64,000 nt of DNA, taken from positions 62,001 through 126,000 of the forward strand of contig JAVVVI010000001.1 in the NCBI GenBank assembly GCA_036652735.1, in the 5' to 3' direction. Shown one piece after another: positions 26,755 to 36,438 of the stretch; position 1 is the stretch's first letter; every line of letters begins with the position of its first letter. The notes below the pieces were generated by a model. That model saw only the letters and a list, made by a program, of their open reading frames with translations, did not search any database and had not been told where the DNA came from. The position numbers and the translations under genes were made by a program. The stretch comes from JAGOGN01 sp036652735 (GTDB taxonomy: Bacteria; Bacillota; Clostridia; Lachnospirales; Lachnospiraceae).

Positions 26755-27639
26755 TTACAGAATTCCATAGGCCTTCATTTCCTGTTTTAATCTCTCGGCA
26801 TATTCTTCTTCCATTGGTGTAAGGGGTTCTCTGATTCCCCCTGTAAGCCTGCCCATTAGTCCCAGTGCAGCCTTAACCGGAATTGGATTCACCTGGGAAA
26901 AAAGTGCACGTATTAATGGCAATGCCTTTAACTGTAGTTGTAACGCCTGTTCTCTATTCCCATTGAGATATTCCATAACCATATCATGCGTCTGTCTGGG
27001 TGCAATATTGGCAAGAACAGAGATCACTCCGATTCCGCCTGCTGAAAGTAAGGGAATTACCTGATCATCATTTCCGGAATACAAGTCCAGATTCCCTTCT
27101 GCTAATTCCATCATTTCCATGGTCTGACTAATATTTCCGGTGGCATCTTTCACAGCCGTTATATTTTCTACTTCTTTCGCCAAGACTGCTGCTGTATTTG
27201 GGAGAATATTACAGCCTGTTCTGGAAGGAACGTTATACATAATAACGGGTAAGGATGATGCTCCTGCAATCCTTGTATAATACTGAATCAAACCTTTTTG
27301 TGTTGCTTTATTATAATATGGAGTAACCGCAAGAACTGCATCTGCTCCACATTTTTCCGCAGTTTTTGTTAATTCCACTGCGTGTTCTGTATTATTGGAA
27401 CCTGTGCCTGCAATTACCGGAACCCTGCCCTTTACACAGGCAACTGCTGCCTGAATACAGTTTTTGTGTTCTTGCGTTGTAAGGGTTGCGGATTCTCCTG
27501 TCGTTCCTGCAATGATAATACTATCCGTTCCATTTTCTATTTGAAAATTGATTAACTGTTCCAGTTGTTGGTAATTCACCTCATTGTCTGCCTGAAAAGG
27601 TGTCACAATTGCCACTCCTGATCCCTTAAAAATTGCCAT
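26755..27639 (-). CDS. dapA: 4-hydroxy-tetrahydrodipicolinate synthase
   Basis: A 294-residue class I aldolase condensing pyruvate with aspartate semialdehyde, the first committed lysine/diaminopimelate step. Seen: GTTGESATL, YNVPSRTGCN (catalytic Tyr) and the Schiff-base lysine in TAVKDATGNI. GGAGGAAAAC precedes ATG 27639. The frame is open 40 codons further upstream, but that stretch overlaps cobO and lacks family similarity. It lies 10 bp after cobO in the same transcript. Confidence 0.96.
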   Translation of the reverse strand: MAIFKGSGVAIVTPFQADNEVNYQQLEQLINFQIENGTDSIIIAGTTGESATLTTQEHKNCIQAAVACVKGRVPVIAGTGSNNTEHAVELTKTAEKCGADAVLAVTPYYNKATQKGLIQYYTRIAGASSLPVIMYNVPSRTGCNILPNTAAVLAKEVENITAVKDATGNISQTMEMMELAEGNLDLYSGNDDQVIPLLSAGGIGVISVLANIAPRQTHDMVMEYLNGNREQALQLQLKALPLIRALFSQVNPIPVKAALGLMGRLTGGIREPLTPMEEEYAERLKQEMKAYGIL

Positions 27640-27649
27640 AGTTTTCCTC

Positions 27650-28135
27650 CTAAACTTTTTCTGAAGTAATATGATATATCTCTGTTGCATGCGCACGAAT
27701 CGTATTGCTGAGTACCCGACCGGTAAAAATAAGTTCTGTGTCCTCTGACTTGGATTCAAAAATTACGTCCAGCTCATCCGCCGCGATCACCTGGGCATCC
27801 ACAAGACCTAAGACCTCATCCAGCACCAGCACATCACATTCCCCGGTTAACAGCACTTTTTTTGCATAGCTGAGACCATTGCGAATATTCATCGCCTCTT
27901 CATTTTTTTCCTGCCGGGTAAGATTTTCATAATATTCTTCCGATTTTTCAAACCGAAATAATTTAATCTCCGGTTCTAAACGTTTTACAAACTCCTGCTC
28001 ACTATCATTTTTTCCCTTTAGGAACTGAATGATGACAACGGATTTTCCCTGGCTTGCTGCACGGATCGCAGTCCCCAGTGCCGCAGTTGATTTGCCGCGC
28101 CCGTCGCCATAAAATACCTGTACACTACCATTCAT
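27650..28135 (-). CDS. cobO: Cob(I)yrinic acid a,c-diamide adenosyltransferase (CobO/BtuR family)
   Basis: A 161-residue P-loop ATP:corrinoid adenosyltransferase-like protein. Seen: N-terminal VQVFYGDGRGKSTAALGTAI (Walker A GDGRGKST) and the LDEVLGLVD Walker B region. It would adenosylate cob(I)alamin precursors or salvaged corrinoid. ATG 28135 has GGGGAGG upstream. The pairing with dapA has no evident metabolic logic; both are read from 28197-28225. Confidence 0.88.
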   Translation of the reverse strand: MNGSVQVFYGDGRGKSTAALGTAIRAASQGKSVVIIQFLKGKNDSEQEFVKRLEPEIKLFRFEKSEEYYENLTRQEKNEEAMNIRNGLSYAKKVLLTGECDVLVLDEVLGLVDAQVIAADELDVIFESKSEDTELIFTGRVLSNTIRAHATEIYHITSEKV

Positions 28136-28196
28136 TTTACTACCTCCCCGTATTAAACGGTCTTTTGTGCGAATAAACACTTACACACTTAGGGAT

Positions 28197-28225
28197 AAAA
28201 TAGCATATTTCATGAAAAAATGCAA
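28197..28225 (-). promoter_or_regulatory. cobO-dapA promoter
   Basis: Minus-strand TTGCAT (28220-28225), 17 bp, TATTTT (28197-28202) with an upstream TGC giving an extended -10 character, 61 bp before the cobO ATG. Confidence 0.5.
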
Positions 28226-28231
28226 CATTTC

Positions 28232-28858
28232 CTATTCGACAAATTCAACTTTACTTACCGAAACCTCATAAGCGGTTCTCTTTTCGATTACTTCTTCTCC
28301 CGTTTTTTTCACATATTCCCTGCTTTGAATTCGTCCCATAATCTGAACTCTTCCACCTACTTCAAAACCGGATGCGTATCTTGCATTTCTCCCCCAACAG
28401 ATACATGGTATGTAATCACTTTTTCCATAGGAACGATTTACGGCAATCAGTAAATCTGCTATTTCCCTTCCCAGTGGAGTTTTTCGATAAATTGGCTCTT
28501 TACAAATATAACCATCTAAAAAAATTTGATTACTCTTTAAATTGGGAATTTCTTCCTCAAGGAATTCAATTTCTCGAATAAAAACCGACAATACTAAGCG
28601 GTTTTTTTTCTCGTCATGTCTGTTATACGAACGAAATTGACCATTTGCCCGAATCAACTGCCCCACATAATCCTGATTCACATCAATTAAACGTTCGGAT
28701 ATCATTAATGGAATAAAGTCATTGCTGTCACTCAACCGATTTACAGACACATCCATTAAATAAAATCCCTCTCCAAATACCTCATGACTGTATCGGAACC
28801 CCGATACAATCTCCCCCATAATAATTACCTGATTGTTCTCAAAAATTTTATCTGCCAT
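28232..28858 (-). CDS. Divergent single-stranded DNA-binding protein (two OB-fold-like halves)
   Basis: A 208-residue SSB-like protein. The C-terminal half (about 105-205) has the SSB pattern: NQIFLDGYICKEPIYRKTPLGREIADLLIAVNR, then WGRNARYAS, VQIMGRIQSREY. The N-terminal half looks like a second OB-like domain. It ends in KVEFVE and lacks the acidic DDxxF-type tail of housekeeping SSB, so it may be a specialised paralogue. GGGAG precedes the ATG. It is monocistronic and divergent from typA. Confidence 0.7.
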   Translation of the reverse strand: MADKIFENNQVIIMGEIVSGFRYSHEVFGEGFYLMDVSVNRLSDSNDFIPLMISERLIDVNQDYVGQLIRANGQFRSYNRHDEKKNRLVLSVFIREIEFLEEEIPNLKSNQIFLDGYICKEPIYRKTPLGREIADLLIAVNRSYGKSDYIPCICWGRNARYASGFEVGGRVQIMGRIQSREYVKKTGEEVIEKRTAYEVSVSKVEFVE

Positions 28859-29026
28859 AGTTTATCTCCCTTCCTCTGTCTTCTTTGCGAAGACCTAATG
28901 TATTTCAACGGCACATTGATTTGTTGCGTATTAATATTTTATTCCTGGAAATACTGATGTAGAACGTTTTCTATAGAAGTTTTCTTAAAATCGTTCCCCT
29001 TATTTTTACAAAATTTCATTTTTTTC

Positions 29027-29054
29027 TTGCACATTTTCTAATTTGTGGTAAAAT
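29027..29054 (+). promoter_or_regulatory. typA promoter
   Basis: TTGCAC (29027-29032), 16 bp spacer, TAAAAT (29049-29054), 66 bp before the typA ATG. Confidence 0.6.
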
Positions 29055-29120
29055 AGACGAGCAGTCTTAATGAGGAGTGCCAAATTATGGTGCTTTTTAT
29101 CAGATAGAAAGAAGGATATT

Positions 29121-30950
29121 ATGAGAACAAAACGCGAGGACATTCGTAACATTGCCATTATTGCGCACGTAGACCACGGAAAAACTACTTTAGTTGACGA
29201 ATTATTAAAGCAAAGCGGTGTATTCCGTAGCAACCAGGAAGTCCAGGAACGAGTTATGGATTCCAACGATATTGAACGAGAGCGTGGTATTACAATTTTG
29301 GCTAAGAATACCGCGGTACAATACAAGGATGTAAAGATCAATATTATAGATACACCGGGACATGCCGACTTTGGTGGCGAAGTAGAACGAGTACTTAAGA
29401 TGGTGAACGGAGTTGTTCTGGTGGTAGATGCCTTTGAAGGCGCTATGCCCCAGACGAAATTTGTATTAATGAAAGCACTTGCCCTAAATCTTCCGGTTAT
29501 TGTCTGTATTAATAAAATTGACCGACCGGAAGCCAGACCGGATGCTGTCATAGATGAAGTCCTGGAACTTTTTATGGACTTAGATGCTTCCGATGAACAG
29601 CTGGAATGCCCATTTATATATGCTTCCGCAAAAGATGGCTTTGCCATTAAGGACTTAAATGATGAGCACAAAGATATGACTCCATTATTTGAGACGATTC
29701 TGAATTACATTCCTGCTCCTGAAGGCGACCCGGATGCCAACACCCAGGTTTTAATCAGTACCATTGATTATAATGAATATGTTGGACGAATTGGTGTCGG
29801 AAAAGTGGATAATGGTTCCATAAAAGTAAATCAGGAAGTTGTTGTTGTCAACCACCATGAAGCCGACAAGATGAAAAAAGTTCGTATTACCAAACTTTAT
29901 GAGTTTGACGGTTTGAATAAAGTAGATGTTGCAGAATCCAGAATTGGATCTATTGTGGCAATTTCCGGTATTTCTGATATTCGTATCGGTGATACCATCT
30001 GTGCTCCGCAATCACCGGAAGCAATTCCATTTCAGAAGATTTCAGAGCCAACCATTTCCATGCATTTTGTAGTAAATGACAGCCCTCTTGCCGGACAAGA
30101 AGGAAAATTTGTTACATCCCGTCATATTAGAGATCGTCTATTACGGGAATTAAATACGGATGTCTCCCTTCGTGTAGAAGAAACAGATGAAATGGACACC
30201 TATAAGGTATCCGGACGTGGAGAATTACATTTGTCTGTATTAATTGAAAATATGCGTCGTGAAGGCTTTGAATTTGCGGTAAGTAAGGCAGAGGTTATTT
30301 ATGAATTGGATGAACATGGCAGACGCCTTGAGCCTATGGAAACAGCCTATGTTGACGTTCCTGATGAATTTACCGGAGCAGTAATTGAAAAACTCAGCCA
30401 GCGAAAAGGAGAACTTCAGAATATGGGTTCCATTGCCGGCGGTTATACTCGTTTAGAATTTTCCATTCCTTCCAGAGGTTTGATTGGATACCGCGGTGAG
30501 TTTATGACCGATACCAAGGGAAATGGAATCATTAATACAATTTTTAAGGATCATGAACTTTACAAAGGAGAAATCTCCTATCGTAAACTGGGTTCTCTAA
30601 TTTCTTTTGAATCCGGAGAAGCGGTTACGTACGGACTTTTTTCTGCTCAGGAACGTGGCTCCTTATTTATTGGGCCGGGAGAACGAGTGTACTCCGGCAT
30701 GGTTATTGGTCAAAGTGCAAGACCGGAAGATATTGAAATAAATGTGTGTAAGAAAAAACACCTTACCAATACCCGTTCCTCAGGTGCAGATGATTCTTTA
30801 AGCTTAACACCTAAGAAAAATTTAAGTCTGGAACAGTGTCTTGAATTTATTGATACCGATGAACTCTTGGAGATTACTCCAAAAAGTTTACGTATACGTA
30901 AGAAAATTCTTGATCCTACTTTAAGAAAACGTTCCGGAATGCGCAACTAG
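29121..30950 (+). CDS. typA: Translational GTPase TypA/BipA
   Basis: A 609-residue ribosome-associated GTPase used in stress and ribosome assembly. Seen: G1 AHVDHGKTT near residue 20, G2/G3 RGITI and DTPGHADFGGEVERV, G4 NKIDRPEARP, then EF-G-like domains and the BipA-specific C-terminal region (SRGLIGYRGEFMTDTKG). ATG 29121 has AAGGA upstream; the ATG at 29070 lacks an SD and adds a 17-residue extension unlike the family. It is monocistronic, with a terminator after the stop. Confidence 0.96.
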   Translation: MRTKREDIRNIAIIAHVDHGKTTLVDELLKQSGVFRSNQEVQERVMDSNDIERERGITILAKNTAVQYKDVKINIIDTPGHADFGGEVERVLKMVNGVVLVVDAFEGAMPQTKFVLMKALALNLPVIVCINKIDRPEARPDAVIDEVLELFMDLDASDEQLECPFIYASAKDGFAIKDLNDEHKDMTPLFETILNYIPAPEGDPDANTQVLISTIDYNEYVGRIGVGKVDNGSIKVNQEVVVVNHHEADKMKKVRITKLYEFDGLNKVDVAESRIGSIVAISGISDIRIGDTICAPQSPEAIPFQKISEPTISMHFVVNDSPLAGQEGKFVTSRHIRDRLLRELNTDVSLRVEETDEMDTYKVSGRGELHLSVLIENMRREGFEFAVSKAEVIYELDEHGRRLEPMETAYVDVPDEFTGAVIEKLSQRKGELQNMGSIAGGYTRLEFSIPSRGLIGYRGEFMTDTKGNGIINTIFKDHELYKGEISYRKLGSLISFESGEAVTYGLFSAQERGSLFIGPGERVYSGMVIGQSARPEDIEINVCKKKHLTNTRSSGADDSLSLTPKKNLSLEQCLEFIDTDELLEITPKSLRIRKKILDPTLRKRSGMRN

Positions 30951-30966
30951 AACTGAACTTTATTTG

Positions 30967-31013
30967 AGAATAGTCAGACTTGGATTTCCATCCATCTCTG
31001 ACTATTCTTTTCT
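30967..31013 (+). terminator. Terminator after typA
   Basis: AGAATAGTCAGA pairs with TCTGACTATTCT, followed by a TTTTCT tail, beginning 17 bp past the typA stop. Confidence 0.75.
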
Positions 31014-31035
31014 ATTGGGAAAACAATTATTCTAG

Positions 31036-31064
31036 TTGACAAGCTTCTAAAAAGTGTATACCAT
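31036..31064 (+). promoter_or_regulatory. pepF promoter
   Basis: A perfect TTGACA (31036-31041) with TACCAT at 17 bp (31059-31064), or TATACC at 15 bp. A GCAGTC/GACTGC hairpin follows in the leader at 31094-31109. Confidence 0.5.
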
Positions 31065-31123
31065 GTTTTTAGATGGATAAAATATAGAAAGGGCAGTCAT
31101 ACGACTGCAAAGGTAACAATCTT

Positions 31124-32878
31124 ATGAATCGCGAATGGTCACTGGATCTCCTGTATAAGGGCTATGATGATGAAAAATTTTTAAACGACTATAATTCTCT
31201 TGATGAAAAAAACAACCAACTTCATGAACTTGTTTTGAAGCTCCCTACTCTTACAGAAGAGGACGCAATTTTAAGTATTCTGGATTCTCTTGAACAATCC
31301 CGTTTACTATATGGTAACTTAAATAATTATATTATGCTTCGTCAGACAACTGATACAACCAACCCTGAGACCACAAGCCTTTTAGGGCAGCTTACCAAGA
31401 AGATGTCTGAGATTTCTAAAGATGAAGTTGTAATAAATAAATACATTGCCAACTGCACCTCCCTTGATTCTTTAATTGATACAAATGAAAAATGTAAAAC
31501 TTATGAATTTTTCCTTCGTACCATACGCAAAGACTGCTCTCACCTTCTCTCTGATGATGTCGAAGAGATGATTGCAAAAATGAATCTTACCGGTGGTGGG
31601 TCCTGGGCCTCTTTATATGATTATCTTACCTCTACTCTTTCGGTTGATTATGATGGTAAGACACTGACCCTGTCTGATGTTCGTAATTTAGCCTACAGCA
31701 GCGACCCGGATGTTCGTAAAGCTGCCTATCAGGCAGAACTTGCCGGTTATGAAAAAATTAAAGATCCCATTGCTTTTTCTCTAAATAACATAAAAAAACA
31801 GGTAACCATGCTCTCCCAGGCACGGGGTTATGATTCTCCTCTGTCTATGGCACTGGAACAGTCACGCATGCAGAAGGAAACCTTAGATGCTCTTTGGAGT
31901 GCCTGTCGTAACTATCTTCCAAAGTTCCATTCCTATTTAAGAAGAAAAGCCGAACTTCTGGGACATAAAAATGGTCTGCCATGGTATGATTTATTTGCAC
32001 CAATGGGAGAAAGTCATGGAAGCTTTACCGCTGAAGAAGCAAAAGATTATTTAATCTCCCACTTTCGTAGTTTTTCTCCCGATATGGCTGCTATGATGAC
32101 GGAAGCGTTTGATCATTCCTGGATTGATTTTTATCCTCATGCCGGTAAGGTTGGCGGTGCTTTCTGTGATAACCTTAGTTCCTGCAAGGAAAGCCGCGTA
32201 CTTACAAACTTTGATGGTTCCTTAAGTTCCATTTGCACCCTTGCACATGAGCTTGGTCATGCCTACCACGGTATGCACATACAGGAACATGCACCATTAA
32301 ACTGGGATTATACCATGCCGGTAGCGGAAACTGCTTCTACCTTTAATGAAAATGTGATTATGAACTTTGCAATTGATGAAGCCACCGGAGATGAAAAACT
32401 GGCATTGATTGAAAGTCAGCTGCAGGATGAAACACAAACCATCTGCGACATTTATTCCAGATTTTTATTTGAACAGACCGTATTTGAACGTAGCAAAGAC
32501 GAATTTTTATTCCCTGATCAATTAAAAGAAATTATGCTGAATGCACAAAAAGAAGCTTTTGGTGATGGACTGGATCCGAATTACATGCATCCATTTATGT
32601 GGGCATGTAAAGGTCATTATTACTCGGAAGGGTTAAGTTATTATAACTTCCCTTATGCCTTTGGTAACTTATTTTCAAAGGGGCTTTATGCCATGTATAA
32701 AAAAGAAGGTTCCTCCTTTGTACCAAAATATCAGGCTCTGCTTTATGCCACAACCACCAATACAGTTGAAGATGTTGCTGCAATGGCAGGTGTTGATTTA
32801 ACAAAACCTGACTTCTGGGAGAACAGTTTAAAACTCATCTCAGAAAACATTGATAAATTCCTTGCGTTAACTAAATAA
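31124..32878 (+). CDS. pepF: Oligoendopeptidase F (M3B family)
   Basis: A 584-residue cytosolic zinc oligopeptidase. The HExxH site is in TLAHELGHAYHG (about residue 380), with the family's downstream glutamate in AETASTFNE. It cleaves short peptides. AAAGG lies about 9 nt before ATG 31124, directly after the small hairpin. Its 3' end overlaps the convergent histidine kinase gene by 12 bp. Confidence 0.94.
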   Translation: MNREWSLDLLYKGYDDEKFLNDYNSLDEKNNQLHELVLKLPTLTEEDAILSILDSLEQSRLLYGNLNNYIMLRQTTDTTNPETTSLLGQLTKKMSEISKDEVVINKYIANCTSLDSLIDTNEKCKTYEFFLRTIRKDCSHLLSDDVEEMIAKMNLTGGGSWASLYDYLTSTLSVDYDGKTLTLSDVRNLAYSSDPDVRKAAYQAELAGYEKIKDPIAFSLNNIKKQVTMLSQARGYDSPLSMALEQSRMQKETLDALWSACRNYLPKFHSYLRRKAELLGHKNGLPWYDLFAPMGESHGSFTAEEAKDYLISHFRSFSPDMAAMMTEAFDHSWIDFYPHAGKVGGAFCDNLSSCKESRVLTNFDGSLSSICTLAHELGHAYHGMHIQEHAPLNWDYTMPVAETASTFNENVIMNFAIDEATGDEKLALIESQLQDETQTICDIYSRFLFEQTVFERSKDEFLFPDQLKEIMLNAQKEAFGDGLDPNYMHPFMWACKGHYYSEGLSYYNFPYAFGNLFSKGLYAMYKKEGSSFVPKYQALLYATTTNTVEDVAAMAGVDLTKPDFWENSLKLISENIDKFLALTK

Positions 32879-34471
32879 AATTGGTAACAGAATCTCAAAT
32901 TCTGTATGCAGGCCCCTGCGTGGTTCATTCAATAACCGGATTGTTCCACCATGGGCCTCAACAATTTTTTTTGCAATGGCAAGTCCTAGACCAGAACCCT
33001 GTCGATTTGTCCTAGACTCATCTCCTACCGTAAATGGTTCAAAAAGACCTTTAAAAAGTTCTTTTCCAATGCCGCTTCCATTATCTCCCATTTGTATGGA
33101 TACGTACTCTCCTATTTGTTCCATCCGAACATCTATTTGTGTTCCCTGTGGCGTATGTTTCATGGTATTTCCTATAATGTTTTCAAATACATGTTTCAAT
33201 TGCACTACATCAAGTCGGCAGCTAATCTCTTCTTCCGGTACATCAACCTGAAGTTCAAATCCTGCATCCATGATTTCATCATATTTATTCGCTAAATAAG
33301 CTCTCATATATTCACAAATATTTTTCTCCACGAAATGAAGTTGAAACTCCGGATGTTCCAGTTTATTATAGTCATAAAATGCATTAATCTGTTCTGTAAG
33401 TCCCTGAGACTTCTGATAAATTGTATCCAAATAGTTTCCAACTGCTTTCTCCGGCACTAAACCATCTTTGATTGCTTTTGCATATCCTTGAATAACAGTA
33501 ACCGGCGTCTTGAGATCATGGGAAATATCTGCAAGAATTTTCCTCTTTTCCTTCTCAAGAATTCTTTTTTCCTCTTCTGTGTTCTTTAAGATCTCTATCA
33601 TTCGATTATAGCTTTCACAAATCTCCATAAATTCCCGGGGACCTTTATAGGAAAAAATTAGATTCCGTTCTCCTTTTGCCAATGCATTCATTGCCTTTTG
33701 CAAAATATCCAAAGGTTGTTTTATCTTCCGATTCATCCAATATACAAAGAATAATGTCATCAATATATAGCAGACAAGAAAGGTTGGCAGCAAAAAGGCA
33801 AGCACCTGTGCTCCTCTGTTAATTGCCGCAGCATCCGGTTTTTTTGTGAAAATAAGCAGCATCCGCTGCTCTCTTTCCTTATTCTTAAAGCTATATTTTT
33901 CTACATCATATTCCTCATTATAAGATCCGGCTAAAAATTCAAACTCCCTTCTGGTATAGGATTTTCGTCTCTGTCCATAACTACTCTCGAGAATGGTTCT
34001 GTTTTTATCTAAAATCACATATCCTATATTCCTTTTTTCATCTGCTTCCGAATAATTCACATACTGAATCATGGTAATGGGATTTCCCGTTTTATCTTTA
34101 TAGTCTGTGATTTCCACATAGGCATCATCACTGTAATTGCGAATGCACTCCAGCTCGCCCCGGGTATAAGCGCCTTCTTCTTCTCCGTCCCTGCTGCTAT
34201 ATACCACTTCTCTGCTTCCATTCAGAACCTGAAAATATCCGCTTTCACCCAGTTCCCCACCTGCTTTCAGCTCTTCGTATTTTTCCTCTTCCAGCTGTTC
34301 TCTGCTCTGAATTAACCGGTTAATTCTTGGCGAATGATAAGCCTGATAGGAGAAATAGAGAAAAGAATAGCACACAAAAATAATCATTGCCACAGTTGAC
34401 AATGTAAAAAACACATAATTTTTTATTAATAATGTCAAAAAACTTCCCTGACGAATTTTACTGTTTTTCAA
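32867..34471 (-). CDS. HAMP-domain sensor histidine kinase
   Basis: A 534-residue membrane sensor. TM1 is about residues 20-41, an extracellular domain about 42-220, TM2 221-245, a HAMP-like linker, HisKA with phospho-acceptor His318 in DISHDLKTPVTV, and HATPase with N (ENIIGNTMKHT) and G boxes (NGSGIGKEL, GSGLGLAIAKK). The signal is unknown. The start is TTG 34471, inside the end of the upstream regulator gene (14 bp overlap), so the pair is translationally coupled. Confidence 0.9.
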   Translation of the reverse strand: MKNSKIRQGSFLTLLIKNYVFFTLSTVAMIIFVCYSFLYFSYQAYHSPRINRLIQSREQLEEEKYEELKAGGELGESGYFQVLNGSREVVYSSRDGEEEGAYTRGELECIRNYSDDAYVEITDYKDKTGNPITMIQYVNYSEADEKRNIGYVILDKNRTILESSYGQRRKSYTRREFEFLAGSYNEEYDVEKYSFKNKEREQRMLLIFTKKPDAAAINRGAQVLAFLLPTFLVCYILMTLFFVYWMNRKIKQPLDILQKAMNALAKGERNLIFSYKGPREFMEICESYNRMIEILKNTEEEKRILEKEKRKILADISHDLKTPVTVIQGYAKAIKDGLVPEKAVGNYLDTIYQKSQGLTEQINAFYDYNKLEHPEFQLHFVEKNICEYMRAYLANKYDEIMDAGFELQVDVPEEEISCRLDVVQLKHVFENIIGNTMKHTPQGTQIDVRMEQIGEYVSIQMGDNGSGIGKELFKGLFEPFTVGDESRTNRQGSGLGLAIAKKIVEAHGGTIRLLNEPRRGLHTEFEILLPILFS

Positions 34472-35153
34472 ACTTATATCCCACTCCTCTGATTGTCTTT
34501 AAATATCTGGGATTTTTACTGTCATCTTCAATCTTGTCTCTTAGCTTTGACATATGCACCATCAATGTATTTTCATCGCTTTCAAAAAATGCACCGTTAA
34601 TATTTTCATAAATCTGCGCCTTTGTATAGACCCGGCCCGGAGATTCCATCAGAAACACCAATATCTTATATTCCATTGGTGTCAGCATAACTTCTTTTCC
34701 ATTTTTTTTGAGAATAAAGCTGGCTGTATCTAATTCCAGCTCACCTTCCTGCATCTTCATCTTTTTTTCTGTCACTTGAGGGCCTGTGCTGTAAACCCGT
34801 CTCAGATTTGCATTTATTCTTGCAATAATTTCCAATGGATTGAATGGCTTGGTCAGGTAATCATCCGCCCCTATATTCAATCCGATAATCTTGTCGCTGT
34901 CCTCACTTTTAGCAGACAGAATTATAATCGGGATATTGCTGACTTCCCGAATTTTTTTGGTTAACTCATACCCATTCATTCGAGGCATCATAAGATCTAA
35001 TACCGCTAAATCAACCTTGGTTTTTTTCAGCATTAACAGGGCATCTACACCATTGGAAGCTGTAACTACCTGGAACCCCTCGTTTTTCATATAGAGCTTA
35101 AGCAATTCTACTATATCCTCATCATCTTCAGCAACTAAAATTTTATATGTCAA
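34458..35153 (-). CDS. OmpR-family response regulator
   Basis: A 231-residue regulator: receiver domain with acidic pair D10/D11, phospho-acceptor D53 (VLDLMMPRMNG) and K of LTKPF, then an OmpR winged-helix DNA-binding domain (about 130-229) ending TIRGVGYKFEKQ. The start is TTG 35153, supported by AGGAGG 7 nt upstream. It lies 45 bp after dapL, so it may be read from the dapF promoter too. Its partner is the kinase downstream. Confidence 0.92.
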   Translation of the reverse strand: MTYKILVAEDDEDIVELLKLYMKNEGFQVVTASNGVDALLMLKKTKVDLAVLDLMMPRMNGYELTKKIREVSNIPIIILSAKSEDSDKIIGLNIGADDYLTKPFNPLEIIARINANLRRVYSTGPQVTEKKMKMQEGELELDTASFILKKNGKEVMLTPMEYKILVFLMESPGRVYTKAQIYENINGAFFESDENTLMVHMSKLRDKIEDDSKNPRYLKTIRGVGYKFEKQ

Positions 35154-35198
35154 AAGTTACCCTCCTTACTTGCTCTAGTTCCTTCGCTTCCACAAATT

Positions 35199-36413
35199 CT
35201 AGATTTTTTGAATCCGTTCAATCGCCTGTGCAGTGGCTTGGTATGTTCCAAAACCTGTCAATCGGAAATAGCCTTCCCCGCTTGGTCCAAAACCGGAACC
35301 CGGTGTTCCTACCACATTTGCCTCTTCCAATAAATAGTCAAAAAATTCCCATGAGGTCATGCCCTTTGGTGTCTTCATCCACACATAAGGTGCATTCACG
35401 CCACCAAATGCGGTATACCCTGCCTCTTTTAATCCCGTATAGATTTTATGGGCGTTCTTCATATAGCTTGCAACCTGGGCATCCAGTTGTTCCTTTCCTT
35501 CCGGTGAAAAAACCGCTTCTCCTGCACGCTGGGTAATATAAGGAGCTCCATTGAATTTTGTACCATGTCTTCTTGCCCATAGGCTGTGTAATGGAACACT
35601 CTCCCGAATCAAGGTCTTTGGAACCACGGTATATCCTAGTCTTACCCCGGTAAATCCCGCCCTTTTGGAAAAACTGTTTAATTCTATGGCACAGGTCTCT
35701 GCCCCCTGACATTCATAGATGGAATGCGGTATCATTTCCTCTGAAATATAACTCTCATAAGCTGCATCATATAAAATGACCGCCCCCACTTCATTGGCAT
35801 AATCTACCCAAACCTGGAGCTGGTCCTTTGTAAGGGTGGTTCCCGTTGGATTGTTTGGCATACAAAGATAGATCAGATCCGGTGTTTCTTTCGGTAATTC
35901 CGGTACAAATCCGTTCTCCATAATACAAGGCATATAAATCACATCACTCCACATACCCGTTTGTTCATTAAAGGTGCCACATCTTCCCGCCATAACATTT
36001 GAGTCTAAATATACGGGATAGACCGGATCACACAGTGCGATTTTTACATCTTTGGCAAAAATCTCCTGTATATTTCCGGCATCGCATTTTGCACCATCTG
36101 ATATAAAGATTTCCTCCGCCGCAATCTTGCAGCCCCTGGCTTTATAATGATGTTCTACAATTGCATTTCTTAAAAATTCATATCCAAGATCCGGTCCATA
36201 TCCGTGAAAACTGTCCGCTATTCCCATTTCATCCACGGCCCCATGCATTGCTTTTAAAATTGCAGGAGCTAATGGCTGCGTCACATCCCCAATTCCCAGT
36301 CGAATGATTTCTTTTTCCGGGTGCGTCTCTGAATACTGGTTGATTTTTTTCGCAATTGTGCTAAATAGATAACTTCCCGGTAACTTTAAGTAACTATCAT
36401 TTATATGAATCAT
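35199..36413 (-). CDS. dapL: LL-diaminopimelate aminotransferase
   Basis: A 404-residue PLP enzyme that converts tetrahydrodipicolinate directly to LL-diaminopimelate, bypassing the acylated-intermediate route. Seen: MIHINDSYLKLPGSYLF start, LGIGDVTQPLAPA, CMPNNPTGTTL and the PLP-lysine in SFSKRAGFTGVRLG. GAGGAAAAGAT precedes ATG 36413. Next to dapF, and with dapA and dapB also in the window, this defines the DapL pathway for peptidoglycan and lysine. Confidence 0.95.
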   Translation of the reverse strand: MIHINDSYLKLPGSYLFSTIAKKINQYSETHPEKEIIRLGIGDVTQPLAPAILKAMHGAVDEMGIADSFHGYGPDLGYEFLRNAIVEHHYKARGCKIAAEEIFISDGAKCDAGNIQEIFAKDVKIALCDPVYPVYLDSNVMAGRCGTFNEQTGMWSDVIYMPCIMENGFVPELPKETPDLIYLCMPNNPTGTTLTKDQLQVWVDYANEVGAVILYDAAYESYISEEMIPHSIYECQGAETCAIELNSFSKRAGFTGVRLGYTVVPKTLIRESVPLHSLWARRHGTKFNGAPYITQRAGEAVFSPEGKEQLDAQVASYMKNAHKIYTGLKEAGYTAFGGVNAPYVWMKTPKGMTSWEFFDYLLEEANVVGTPGSGFGPSGEGYFRLTGFGTYQATAQAIERIQKI

Positions 36414-36438
36414 ATCTTTTCCTCTTTTCCACTTTTCC

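Noticed and set aside
29006..29671. Long minus-strand open frame of about 221 codons opposite typA
   Set aside because: It lies antisense to the strongly conserved G domain of typA, is Ser/Thr-rich low-complexity, and has no SD; it is a shadow of the real gene.
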